Below, piece after piece: positions 1-6,835 of a DNA stretch of 9,883 nt. Within the stretch, counting starts at the first letter, position 1; each line of letters opens with the position of its first letter. The notes under the pieces were generated by a model. The model was not told the DNA's origin. It ran no database searches and saw only the letters and a list, made by a program, of their open reading frames with translations. Source of the stretch: Dictyoglomaceae bacterium (GTDB taxonomy: Bacteria > Dictyoglomota > Dictyoglomia > Dictyoglomales > Dictyoglomaceae). The DNA lies in assembly GCA_026417425.1 (NCBI GenBank), contig JAOADF010000067.1, forward strand, positions 1 through 9,883. The letters are read 5' to 3'. Position numbers and translations under genes: made by a program.

Positions 1-459
1 AGCGGAACCCCCAGAGGATCCTCCGGGAACCCTTTCTAAATCCCAGGGATTTTTTGTGGATCCAAAGGCAGAATTTTCAGTAGAAGATCCCATAGCAAAT
101 TCATCAAGATTTGTTTTTCCAATTATTATCGCTCCCTTTTCTTTTAGCTTTTTTACTACTTCAGCATCATAGGGAGGGATAAAATTAGCTAATATTTTTG
201 ACGCGCAAGTAGTAAGAAGACCTTCAGTTAATATGTTATCCTTTATTGCTATGGGAATACCATATAAAATTAAGTCTTCACTAAATTTTAAATTTTCAAT
301 TCTTTTGATCTCCTGCTCAATATAATCTAAATCCACAGTAAGAAAGGCATGAACATGCGGTTCCCATTTCTCAATAATTTTCAAATATTTCTCTACAACT
401 TCTCTAACAGTTATTTCCTTCTTAAAATATAAATTATGAATCTCCTTTATAATTCCCAT
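1..459 (-). CDS. gatA: Asp-tRNA(Asn)/Glu-tRNA(Gln) amidotransferase subunit A, N-terminal part (cut by window edge)
   Basis: GatA is the amidase subunit of the GatCAB complex. It releases ammonia from glutamine (or asparagine) so that misacylated Glu-tRNA(Gln) or Asp-tRNA(Asn) can be amidated in the cytoplasm. The 153 visible residues begin [10 protein letters not shown]. They contain the amidase-family segment [10 protein letters not shown], with the catalytic Lys at residue 73, then [22 protein letters not shown], and the Gly/Ser-rich start of the amidase signature, PGGSSGGSA (145-153), which carries the cis-Ser. The window ends inside that signature, so the nucleophilic Ser and the rest of the roughly 480-residue protein lie beyond base 1. 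The ATG at 459 is chosen because a GAGGT Shine-Dalgarno lies 5 nt upstream and overlaps the gatC stop codon; the gap to gatC is 8 nt. Family identity is clear. No frameshift is seen in the visible part. Confidence 0.96.
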   Translation of the reverse strand, partial: MGIIKEIHNLYFKKEITVREVVEKYLKIIEKWEPHVHAFLTVDLDYIEQEIKRIENLKFSEDLILYGIPIAIKDNILTEGLLTTCASKILANFIPPYDAEVVKKLKEKGAIIIGKTNLDEFAMGSSTENSAFGSTKNPWDLERVPGGSSGGSA

Positions 460-464
460 TCTTA

Positions 465-470
465 ACCTCA
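465..470 (-). promoter_or_regulatory. Shine-Dalgarno for gatA overlapping the gatC stop
   Basis: The minus strand reads TGAGGT, then TAAGA, then the gatA ATG. The TGA that ends gatC is also the first part of the gatA ribosome binding site (GAGGT, 5 nt spacing). This fixes the gatA start and suggests coupled translation of the two subunits. Confidence 0.7.
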
Positions 471-764
471 AATATTTTTTACAATTTTTGGAACCTTAAA
501 GCAATTATTTTCAACCTCTGGAGCATTTTTAAGAATTAACTCTTGTTCAATACTTTCCTTTACCACATCATCTCTCCATACATTATTTAGGGGAAGAACA
601 TGAGCCATAGGTTCTACCTTTGAAGTGTCTAATTCCTGCAATTTTTGGAAATAATTTAATATTTCCTCAAGTTGTCTTGAGTAAAGCTCTTCTTCCTCTT
701 CTGTTAAATTTAATCTTGCAAGATGGGCTGTTTTTTTAAGTTGTTGAATAAAATCTCTAAGCAT
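468..764 (-). CDS. gatC: Asp-tRNA(Asn)/Glu-tRNA(Gln) amidotransferase subunit C
   Basis: GatC is the small subunit that wraps around and stabilises GatA and GatB in the tRNA-dependent amidotransferase. The protein has 98 residues, normal for the family. It has the expected N-terminal helical part ([20 protein letters not shown], residues 12-31; compare the common 'xxLARLxLxxEE' pattern), a helix containing [16 protein letters not shown], and the characteristic '[17 protein letters not shown]' stretch (residues 50-66), where GatC normally has 'V.PT.H..p..n.lReD'. The ATG lies one base after the dppF stop codon, and I see no convincing Shine-Dalgarno before it. Translation is therefore probably coupled to dppF. 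It is followed directly by gatA, as in many GatCAB operons; gatB is not in the window. Linkage to peptide-transporter ATPases is unusual. Confidence 0.93.
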   Translation of the reverse strand: MLRDFIQQLKKTAHLARLNLTEEEEELYSRQLEEILNYFQKLQELDTSKVEPMAHVLPLNNVWRDDVVKESIEQELILKNAPEVENNCFKVPKIVKNI

Positions 765-765
765 T

Positions 766-1749
766 TTAGTATAAATGGCAAGCAGTAAAATGTTTCATTC
801 TTACTTCCTTTAACTGGGGCTCAACCTTTGAACATATATCCATAACATAAGGACATCGGGGATGAAACCTACATCCTGATGGAGGATTCACAGGACTTGG
901 TACATCCCCAAGAAGAATTACTTTTTTTCTTTTTTCTGCTACTTCAGGATCTGGAATGGGAACGGCAGAAAGTAAAGCTTGAGTATAGGGATGAAGGGGG
1001 GAATTATAAAGTTCTTCATTTTGGGCAATTTCCACAAGTTTTCCAAGATACATAACCAAAATTCTATCACATATATGCCTAATAACGCTTAAATCATGAG
1101 AGATAAAAAGATATGTTAATCCGAGTTCCTTTTGAAGATCCTGCATAAGATTAATTATCTGAGCTCTTACAGAGACATCTAAGGCAGAAGTGGGCTCGTC
1201 AGCAACAATAAATTTGGGATTTAATGCAAGAGCTCTTGCAATCCCAATTCTTTGTCTTTGTCCACCACTAAATTCATGGGGATAACGATTGGCATGATAA
1301 GGTGCAAGCCCTACTAATTCCAATAACTCCTGAATTCTTTCTTGTTTTTCTTTGCTATTATTTACAACTTTATGAACCTCTAAGGGTTCACCAATAATTT
1401 CACTTACAGTCATTCTGGGATTTAAGGCGGAATAGGGATCTTGAAATATAATCTGCATATCTCTTCTCAATTTTCTTAATTCATTTTGAGGAAGTTTTGT
1501 TATATCATTCCCTTCAAAAATAATTTCTCCATCTGTAGGTTCAAGAAGTCTAATAATAACCCTTGCCACTGTAGATTTCCCACATCCAGATTCCCCAACT
1601 AAACCCACGGTCTCTCCCCTTCTTATACTAAAAGACACATCGTCTACCGCTTTTACATCTCCCACATGTCTTGAAAAAACTATTCCCCTTTTTATAGGAA
1701 AATATTTTTTTAGATTTCTAACTTCTATTAAATTTTCATAATTATTCAT
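766..1749 (-). CDS. dppF: Oligopeptide/dipeptide ABC transporter ATP-binding protein, DppF/OppF type
   Basis: This is one of the two cytoplasmic ATPases that power an Opp/Dpp-type importer. In the 327 residues I see Walker [10 protein letters not shown] (52-60), Q-loop Gln103 in [13 protein letters not shown], the ABC signature FSGGQRQR (160-167), Walker B IVADEP with catalytic Glu185, and the H-loop His218 (FISHDL). The C-terminal oligopeptide-transporter domain follows ([15 protein letters not shown]), with Cys293, 299, 306 and 324. DppF/OppF-type proteins carry an extended N-terminal region with a '[10 protein letters not shown]...' motif, as here, which separates it from the DppD type. 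The ATG is 2 nt after the dppD stop. The Shine-Dalgarno GGAGG is formed by the last two Arg codons of dppD. The actual substrate (peptide, nickel or an oligosaccharide in some thermophiles) cannot be read from the ATPase alone. Confidence 0.93.
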   Translation of the reverse strand: MNNYENLIEVRNLKKYFPIKRGIVFSRHVGDVKAVDDVSFSIRRGETVGLVGESGCGKSTVARVIIRLLEPTDGEIIFEGNDITKLPQNELRKLRRDMQIIFQDPYSALNPRMTVSEIIGEPLEVHKVVNNSKEKQERIQELLELVGLAPYHANRYPHEFSGGQRQRIGIARALALNPKFIVADEPTSALDVSVRAQIINLMQDLQKELGLTYLFISHDLSVIRHICDRILVMYLGKLVEIAQNEELYNSPLHPYTQALLSAVPIPDPEVAEKRKKVILLGDVPSPVNPPSGCRFHPRCPYVMDICSKVEPQLKEVRMKHFTACHLY

Positions 1750-1751
1750 CT

Positions 1752-2735
1752 CTACCTCCTAACCTCTTCTGCATGAATGCATCTTACTAGATGTCCTTTT
1801 TCAATTTCAATTAACTCTGGAATTTGTTCTAAGCATTCCTTTGTTCTAAAGGGACATCTTTCAGCGTAATAGCAATAATTTGGTAAGACAATTAAATCAG
1901 GAGGCTGTCCCTCTATAGCATTTAATCTTTCCCTTCTTACATCTAAACGAGGAACAGATTCTAATAATCCAATAGTATAGGGATGGGCAGGATGTTTAAA
2001 AATCGTTTTTAGATCAGCATATTCCACAACTTTTCCAGCATACATAACTAATATATTATCACAATATTCTGCAACTATTCCCATATCATGAGTAATTAAT
2101 ATTGTAGACATCTGAAATTCTTTTCTCAATTGCTTTATTAATTCTAAAATCTGAGCCTGAATAGTAACATCCAATGCTGTTGTAGGTTCATCTGCGATTA
2201 AAATTGATGGATTACAGGATAATGCCATAGCTATCATTACTCTCTGTCTCATTCCTCCACTAAATTGATGAGGATAGTCATTTATCCTTTTGTCCGCTTC
2301 AGGAATTCTAACCAATTCTAACATTTCAATTGCTTTCTTTTTTGCATTTTTCTTATCTAATCCCTGATGAAGAGTAATTGCTTCTATTATTTGATCTCCC
2401 ACAGTAAAAACGGGATTTAAAGAGGTCATAGGATCCTGAAAAATCATAGATATTTTATTTCCACGAATTTGACGCATTTCTTCCTCGGGCTTTATTAAAA
2501 GATCTTCCCCATCGAATAACACTTCTCCACTAATAATTCTTCCCGGTGGTTGTACCAATCTCATGATGGAAAGAGCGGTAACACTTTTACCACATCCTGA
2601 TTCTCCTAATATTCCAAGAGACTCCCCTACAGATAATTTAAAGCTTACTCCATCTACTGCTTTTACTATACCTTCATCAGTAAAAAAATAAGTTGATAAA
2701 TTTTTAACTTCCAATAAAAATTCATTTTTTACCAA
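1752..2735 (-). CDS. dppD: Oligopeptide/dipeptide ABC transporter ATP-binding protein, DppD/OppD type (TTG start)
   Basis: This is the partner ATPase of the Opp/Dpp-type importer and would form a heterodimer with DppF. The 327 residues show Walker A GESGCGKS (44-51), Q-loop Gln100 ([12 protein letters not shown]), signature FSGGMRQR (158-165), Walker B ILIADEP with Glu183, and His216 (LITHDM). The C-terminal oligopeptide domain has Cys288, 294, 301 and 319. The start is TTG at 2735, supported by a 9-nt AAAGGAGGT Shine-Dalgarno 7 nt upstream; the nearby ATG is out of frame. The usual downstream neighbour dppF follows after 2 nt. The permease and binding-protein genes that normally precede dppD are absent; a tRNA gene and a terminator-like hairpin lie there instead. 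These ATPases therefore probably serve permeases encoded elsewhere. Confidence 0.93.
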   Translation of the reverse strand: MVKNEFLLEVKNLSTYFFTDEGIVKAVDGVSFKLSVGESLGILGESGCGKSVTALSIMRLVQPPGRIISGEVLFDGEDLLIKPEEEMRQIRGNKISMIFQDPMTSLNPVFTVGDQIIEAITLHQGLDKKNAKKKAIEMLELVRIPEADKRINDYPHQFSGGMRQRVMIAMALSCNPSILIADEPTTALDVTIQAQILELIKQLRKEFQMSTILITHDMGIVAEYCDNILVMYAGKVVEYADLKTIFKHPAHPYTIGLLESVPRLDVRRERLNAIEGQPPDLIVLPNYCYYAERCPFRTKECLEQIPELIEIEKGHLVRCIHAEEVRR

Positions 2736-2742
2736 CTATAAT

Positions 2743-2751
2743 ACCTCCTTT
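2743..2751 (-). promoter_or_regulatory. Strong Shine-Dalgarno deciding the TTG start of dppD
   Basis: AAAGGAGGT on the minus strand is a full match to the usual anti-Shine-Dalgarno at the 3' end of bacterial 16S rRNA. It sits 7 nt before the TTG at 2735. No ATG or GTG exists in the right frame at a suitable distance, so it decides the non-ATG start. Part of it can also pair with the hairpin just upstream (see findings). Confidence 0.75.
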
Positions 2752-2752
2752 A

Positions 2753-2788
2753 GGAATAAAATAAAGGTTGAGGAGATAACCCCAACCT
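2753..2788 (-). terminator. Rho-independent terminator (or attenuator) after tRNA-Leu
   Basis: On the minus strand a 9-bp stem (AGGTTGGGG against CCTCAACCT, one G-U pair) with a 6-nt loop occupies 2788-2765. It is followed by the T-rich run TTATTTTATT. It begins 15 nt after the tRNA CCA end, so the simplest reading is termination of the tRNA transcript. It also lies only about 30 nt before dppD, with no obvious separate dppD promoter after it. Partial readthrough or attenuation into dppD-dppF-gatCA is therefore possible. Confidence 0.7.
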
Positions 2789-2803
2789 AATTTTAATTCT
2801 TAT

Positions 2804-2891
2804 TGGTGCCGAGGCCGGGATTTGAACCCGGACGGGTTTGCACCCATAGCACCCTCAATGCTACGTGTCTGCCTAATTCCACCACCTCGGC
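2804..2891 (-). tRNA. tRNA-Leu (anticodon GAG)
   Basis: The minus strand folds into a class II tRNA of 88 nt including an encoded CCA. The acceptor stem is GCCGAGG/CCTCGGC with discriminator A. The anticodon stem TAGCA/TGCTA encloses the loop TTGAGGG, whose anticodon is GAG (2854-2856), reading CUC/CUU leucine codons. The long variable arm GGGT-GCAA-ACCC is typical of leucine tRNAs. The T arm is CCGGG/CCCGG with loop TTCAAAT. The D arm region contains GGTGGAATTAGGCAGAC, typical of tRNA-Leu. It is transcribed from a consensus promoter just upstream and followed by a terminator-like hairpin, so it can form its own unit. Confidence 0.97.
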
Positions 2892-2905
2892 TCCTTTTAT
2901 TCTTG

Positions 2906-2933
2906 ATTATAAATTCTATCTCACAATTGTCAA
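2906..2933 (-). promoter_or_regulatory. Perfect-consensus sigma-70 promoter for tRNA-Leu
   Basis: The minus strand reads TTGACA (2933-2928), a 16-nt spacer, then TATAAT (2911-2906). Both hexamers match the consensus exactly. Expected initiation about 7 nt downstream gives a leader of roughly 7 nt before the tRNA 5' end at 2891. The -35 hexamer includes the TGA stop of recA. The 8-nt palindrome ACAATTGT (2923-2930) overlaps the -35 and spacer; whether it is an operator is unknown. Confidence 0.85.
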
Positions 2934-4006
2934 GATTTTGAGGAAGTAGTTTTTTTAGAAGGTTTTTCCTCTATATTTTGAGATTTTTCATTAGTTTTTT
3001 CCTCTACTGGTGAAACTTCCTCAATTCCCCAGATTTTCCGAATTTCTCTTTCTATTGCATCTGCAATTTCAGGATGATCCTTTAAATAATTCTTTGCATT
3101 TTCACGCCCTTGCAATCTTATATCTTTATAAACATACCAAGTACCACTCTTTTCAATAACTTTTGTATCCACCCCTGCATCTAAAATACAACCTTCCCTT
3201 GAAATTCCTTCACCATAAATTAAATCAAATTCTCCTTCTTTAAAAGGAGGGGCCACCTTATTCTTAACTACTTTTACCTTTACTCGGGTCCCTGTAATCT
3301 CGCTTCCTTCCTTCATAGATTCTGCCTTTCTTACTTCAATTCGAACAGAAGCATAAAATTTTAAGGCTCTTCCACCAGGGGTTGTCTCAGGATTTCCAAA
3401 GAATGTTCCTACTTTTTCCCTAAGCTGATTAATAAATATCGCTACTGTTTTAGACTTACTGATAACTCCTGTAAGTTTTCTTAATGCTTGGGACATTAAA
3501 CGGGCTTGCAATCCAATGAATGCATCTCCCATTTCTCCCTCTAATTCCGCACGAGGAACTAATGCAGCAACAGAGTCTATAACAATAACATCTACCGCTC
3601 CACTCCTTACAAGAATTTCTGCAATTTCTAAAGCCTGCTCCCCTGTATCAGGTTGGGAGATAAGAAGATTTTCTAAATTTACTCCCAACTTTTTTGCATA
3701 ATTTGGATCCAAAGCGTGTTCTGCATCTATAAAGGCAGCAACTCCACCTCTTTTTTGTGCGGAAGCAATAATTTGTAGTCCAACTGTCGTTTTTCCAGAA
3801 CCCTCTGGACCATAAAGCTCAATAATTCTTCCTCTGGGAACTCCCCCAACTCCTAAGGCATAATCCAAAGTAAGAATTCCTGTGGGAATTACTTCTACTT
3901 GGAAGCGTTCTGTGCTTCCTAAGCGCATTATGGATCCTTTACCAAATTCTTTTTCTATCTGAGATATAGCAGATTCTAAACTTTTTTCTTTATCAATTTC
4001 TTTCAT
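2930..4006 (-). CDS. recA: Recombinase RecA
   Basis: RecA polymerises on single-stranded DNA in an ATP-dependent way, drives homologous pairing and strand exchange, and stimulates LexA-type self-cleavage. The 358 residues cover the whole family fold. They show the N-terminal oligomerisation helix ([21 protein letters not shown]), Walker A GPEGSGKT (66-73), catalytic Glu96 (FIDAEHALD), Walker B VIVIDS (140-145), loop L1 around [10 protein letters not shown] (156-165), Gln194, and loop L2 ([19 protein letters not shown]). The C-terminal domain runs to IWGIEE, followed by a tail of about 28 residues rich in Glu, Lys and Ser that ends in KKTTSSKS. The ATG at 4006 has AAGGAGT 7 nt upstream and gives the standard N-terminus. 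It has its own likely promoter; no LexA-type operator was recognised. Position right after plsY is not the usual recA context. Confidence 0.98.
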   Translation of the reverse strand: MKEIDKEKSLESAISQIEKEFGKGSIMRLGSTERFQVEVIPTGILTLDYALGVGGVPRGRIIELYGPEGSGKTTVGLQIIASAQKRGGVAAFIDAEHALDPNYAKKLGVNLENLLISQPDTGEQALEIAEILVRSGAVDVIVIDSVAALVPRAELEGEMGDAFIGLQARLMSQALRKLTGVISKSKTVAIFINQLREKVGTFFGNPETTPGGRALKFYASVRIEVRKAESMKEGSEITGTRVKVKVVKNKVAPPFKEGEFDLIYGEGISREGCILDAGVDTKVIEKSGTWYVYKDIRLQGRENAKNYLKDHPEIADAIEREIRKIWGIEEVSPVEEKTNEKSQNIEEKPSKKTTSSKS

Positions 4007-4042
4007 ATTTTTACTCCTTGTTTATAAGCAGTTTCTGAAATA

Positions 4043-4072
4043 AGTTTAACAATAAAAGATTCATCCTGTCAA
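4043..4072 (-). promoter_or_regulatory. Likely recA promoter, -35 on the plsY stop codon
   Basis: The minus strand has a perfect -35 TTGACA (4072-4067) that contains the TGA stop of plsY. An 18-nt spacer leads to TAAACT (4048-4043), with TG one base before it as an extended -10 (TGTTAAACT). Initiation near 4036 would leave a leader of about 30 nt with the recA Shine-Dalgarno intact. The -10 is only 4/6, so this is less certain than the tRNA promoter. A TATAAA at 4026-4021 is too close to the Shine-Dalgarno to be the main -10. Confidence 0.55.
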
Positions 4073-4680
4073 TTTTTACTTTTATTAAACCACTCAATCC
4101 TATTTTCTTTTCCCTTTATTAATCTTTTAATATTGGGTATATGGCGAAAGATTATGAATAATCCTACAAGAATTGAACCTATTAAATATTCTTGAGGTGG
4201 TTTTTCCAAATAATACAGAATAAAAGGAAAAATTATTGAACAGGTTATAGATGCTACAGATTTATATTTTGTTAAAAGAACAATCAATACTCCAAGGGGA
4301 AGGATAAAAGATGTTGCCTTTGGAAAGAGATAAAGAAGAATTCCAAAACTTACTCCTACACTTCTTCCCCCTTTGAAATTAGCAAATAAGGGATAGGAAT
4401 GACCAATTATGGCGCATCCTGCAGAAAGAAGAATAAATAGATAATCCTTTGGAACAATTCTTTGAGCAAGAAAAATCGTTAAAATTCCCTTTCCTACATC
4501 CATTATTCCAGTAATGATAGCAGGCCCCCAACCTAAAACTCTCAATACGTTTGTTGCCCCAAGATTTCCACTTCCATAATTTCTAACATCGGTTCCTTTC
4601 CATAATTTACCTACGATTAAAGCACTGGGAATGGAACCTAAAAGATAACCCAGTAAAATAGTGATAATTCTTTCCATCAT
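4069..4680 (-). CDS. plsY: Acyl-phosphate:glycerol-3-phosphate acyltransferase PlsY
   Basis: This integral membrane enzyme transfers an acyl group from acyl-phosphate (made by PlsX) to glycerol-3-phosphate. That is the first step of phosphatidic acid synthesis in most bacteria. The 203 residues form several hydrophobic segments (about 4-24, 52-72, 80-96, 108-155 as two, 165-182). They carry the three family motifs: YGSGNLGATNVLR (35-47), GHSYPLFANFKGGRSV (93-108, the glycine-rich phosphate-binding loop), and RHIPNIKRLIKGKENRI near the C-terminus. The ATG at 4680 overlaps the der stop as ATGA, with GAGG 6 nt upstream. A second ATG follows immediately and would also be acceptable. Length is normal for the family. 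PlsC genes in the same operon carry out the following step. Confidence 0.96.
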   Translation of the reverse strand: MMERIITILLGYLLGSIPSALIVGKLWKGTDVRNYGSGNLGATNVLRVLGWGPAIITGIMDVGKGILTIFLAQRIVPKDYLFILLSAGCAIIGHSYPLFANFKGGRSVGVSFGILLYLFPKATSFILPLGVLIVLLTKYKSVASITCSIIFPFILYYLEKPPQEYLIGSILVGLFIIFRHIPNIKRLIKGKENRIEWFNKSKN

Positions 4681-6014
4681 GTTCTACCTCTTACTTCAAA
4701 TATTAAAGGTGTTCCTATGAAAGAAAAATAGTCTCTAAACTTATTCTCAAGAAAATTTATTACATTTGATTTAACAAGCTCAGGATAATTTACAAATAGA
4801 ACAAATCTTGGAGGAGAGATATCAACCTGGGTTATATAGAAAAATTTAAGAATTTTCCCTTTTTTACTAAAATGAACTTTTTCTACAATTTCCCTTAGTG
4901 CTTGATTTAATTGAGAAGTAGGGATTCTAATATTTCTTATTTTATATAGCTTTTCAACCCATGGGATAATCTTTTTTATATTATAATTTTTTATGGCAGA
5001 TGTAAAAATATAGGGAAAATAATCAAAAGGTTCCAATTGAAATTTCAAGGTTTTTTCTAATTCTCTCCTTATATTTAAAGAGGGAATAAGATCTGTTTTG
5101 TTAAAAATAATAAGACATGATTTACCCTTTTCTTCAATATAATGTAATATTCTCTTCTCCTGTTCCCTTATTCCAATGGAAAGATCAATTACCATTAAAA
5201 CTATATCAACTCTTCTTATAGTTTGAAGTGCCTTTCTTACTGATAATTCCTCCAATTCTTCTTCAATCCTTGATGGTCTCCTTAATCCAGGAGTATCCAC
5301 AAGCATGTATTTTTCTCCATCATGTTCCCAAAGAATATCAATAGCATCTCTTGTGGTTCCAGGAATCTCACTTACAATACTTCTATATTTTCCTATAAGA
5401 GCATTGAGAAGAGAGGATTTTCCACTATTTGGTCTTCCTACAAAGGCAAATTTTATAACCTTTTCTTCTTCTCTTTTAGTTTTTGATTGAGGAAGATTTT
5501 CTAAGATTTTTAATATTAATTCATCTAAATTATCTTTATGTATAGCTGAAAGGGGAATAATATTATCAAATCCAAGGGATGTATAGGGTGCTAAGAATTC
5601 TTCTTTGTCAATTCTTCCTTCCATTTTATTTACAACAAAAATTACTGGTTTATTTGATTTTCTCAATAAATCTGCAAATTCCAAGTCTAAACTAGTTATC
5701 TCTTCCCTTCCATCCACTACAAAGATCAAAAGATCACTAACATTAATTATTTCTAAAATTCTTTCTTGAAGAATATTACTAAGAGAGTCTGATAATCCCC
5801 ATCCAGCTGTATCTACTAAATAAAAAAATTTTCCTTCATACTCACATAGATGAACTAAAGGATCCCTTGTCACTCCTGGAATATTAGCAACAATAGCTTT
5901 ATCCTCCCCTGATATCCTATTAAAAAGGGTTGATTTACCAACATTTGGTCTTCCCAAAATACTTACCATAGGAATTTCTTCTCTCAAATATAAGAAATCT
6001 CTAAAGGAAACCAT
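4677..6014 (-). CDS. der: Ribosome biogenesis GTPase Der (EngA)
   Basis: Der is an essential tandem-GTPase factor in assembly of the 50S ribosomal subunit. The first G domain shows GRPNVGKS (21-28), PGVTRD (46-51), DTAGW (68-72) and NKME (129-132). The second shows GRPNSGKS (193-200), PGTTRD (218-223), DTPGL (240-244) and NKTD (305-308). A C-terminal KH-like domain follows, including PPRFVLFVNYPELV. The start is uncertain. ATG 6014 has AAAGG 8 nt upstream and gives 445 residues, but it overlaps ispH by 31 nt. TTG 5987 gives 436 residues with a TTGA overlap. ATG 5969 gives 430 residues but slightly shortens the first beta strand. Homologues usually have only 6-9 residues before GRPN, which favours one of the shorter forms. 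It is followed by plsY with an ATGA overlap. Confidence 0.95.
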   Translation of the reverse strand: MVSFRDFLYLREEIPMVSILGRPNVGKSTLFNRISGEDKAIVANIPGVTRDPLVHLCEYEGKFFYLVDTAGWGLSDSLSNILQERILEIINVSDLLIFVVDGREEITSLDLEFADLLRKSNKPVIFVVNKMEGRIDKEEFLAPYTSLGFDNIIPLSAIHKDNLDELILKILENLPQSKTKREEEKVIKFAFVGRPNSGKSSLLNALIGKYRSIVSEIPGTTRDAIDILWEHDGEKYMLVDTPGLRRPSRIEEELEELSVRKALQTIRRVDIVLMVIDLSIGIREQEKRILHYIEEKGKSCLIIFNKTDLIPSLNIRRELEKTLKFQLEPFDYFPYIFTSAIKNYNIKKIIPWVEKLYKIRNIRIPTSQLNQALREIVEKVHFSKKGKILKFFYITQVDISPPRFVLFVNYPELVKSNVINFLENKFRDYFSFIGTPLIFEVRGRT

Positions 6015-6835
6015 TCTCTCAACCTTTTCATAAGATTATCTATAAAGAAATCAGGAGTTGAAGTTCCACTAATTATTCCCACTTTATCTTCTTCTTTAAG
6101 CCAACTCTTCTCTAATTCTTCAATATTTTCTATATGATAAGCTCTTGTATATTTTTTAGCGATTTGAAACAATCTTTTAGTATTAGCACTATTTTTTCCT
6201 CCTAAAACTAAAATAATATCTAATTCTTTTGAAAAATATTCTAATTTTTTCTGTCTCTCCTCTACCTCTGGGCATATGGTATTAAAAATTCTAATTTCCT
6301 TTCCCTTGTCTAAAATTTTATCTATTATTTTTTTAACCTCTTCTAAATTTTGAGTAGTCTGCGATACGATTCCAATTTTAGAAAAATCTTTAATCTTTTC
6401 TAAATCTTTAATATTTTGAATTACAATCCCCTTCCCATTGGTATAACTTAAAATTCCTTTAATCTCAGGATGGTTTTCATCTCCTATTATAATTACTTTA
6501 TATCCATTTTTTGTTAAAAATTGAGAAAGAATTTGAACTTTTTTTACTAAGGGACATGTAGCATCAAAAATCTCATTACCTAATTTTTTATATTCCTCAA
6601 CCTCTTCCTTTGGCAATCCATGAGCTCTAATTAATAAAACTTTATTTTTTGGTTTTTCTTCTGAATTCCATATTTTAATATTTTTTAAAGATAATTCTTC
6701 TATTACCTTTGGATTATGAACTAAAGCTCCTAAGGTATAAACCTCTTCCTTCCTTTTTTTAATATTTACTGCCAAATTAATGGATCTCCTAACTCCAGAA
6801 CAAAAACCAATAGGATATATCAAAAATATTTTCAT
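5984..6835 (-). CDS. ispH: 4-hydroxy-3-methylbut-2-enyl diphosphate reductase IspH (LytB)
   Basis: IspH catalyses the last step of the MEP pathway, reductive dehydroxylation of HMBPP to IPP and DMAPP, using a [4Fe-4S] cluster. The three cluster cysteines are present: Cys12 (IGFCSGVRRS), Cys94 (DATCPLV) and Cys188 (NTICPEV). Substrate-binding residues match the family: His40 (ALVHNP), His72 (RAHG), His122 and Glu124 (NHPEIKG), Thr160 (SQTTQN), the Ser/Asn cluster GGKNSANTKRL, and Ser259 in SGTSTPD. At 283 residues it is about the usual short-form length. The ATG overlaps the upstream plsC stop as ATGA. No Shine-Dalgarno is visible, so it is probably translated by reinitiation. The plsC-ispH-der-plsY order is a known bacterial neighbourhood. 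The organism therefore uses the MEP route to isoprenoids. Confidence 0.97.
   Translation of the reverse strand: MKIFLIYPIGFCSGVRRSINLAVNIKKRKEEVYTLGALVHNPKVIEELSLKNIKIWNSEEKPKNKVLLIRAHGLPKEEVEEYKKLGNEIFDATCPLVKKVQILSQFLTKNGYKVIIIGDENHPEIKGILSYTNGKGIVIQNIKDLEKIKDFSKIGIVSQTTQNLEEVKKIIDKILDKGKEIRIFNTICPEVEERQKKLEYFSKELDIILVLGGKNSANTKRLFQIAKKYTRAYHIENIEELEKSWLKEEDKVGIISGTSTPDFFIDNLMKRLREWFPLEISYI

Noticed and set aside
2736..2803. T-box or other known riboswitch before dppD
   Set aside because: The leader is only about 70 nt, with no T-box sequence, specifier loop or recognisable ligand-binding core. Only the hairpin and Shine-Dalgarno pairing were seen.
3516..3701. Plus-strand open frame of 61 codons inside recA
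   Set aside because: It is antisense to the most conserved part of recA, has no Shine-Dalgarno or promoter, and its composition mirrors the opposite-strand codons.
4007..4068. Possible LexA/SOS operator in front of recA
   Set aside because: I found neither a GAAC-N4-GTTC type nor a CTGT-N8-ACAG type box. The loose GTT...AAC symmetry around 4031-4050 is too weak to call.
4007..4068. Terminator between plsY and recA
   Set aside because: No stem with a following T run is visible, so the upstream operon may read into recA.
5305..5490. Plus-strand open frame of 61 codons inside der
   Set aside because: It is fully antisense to the second G domain of der and has no independent sign of coding.
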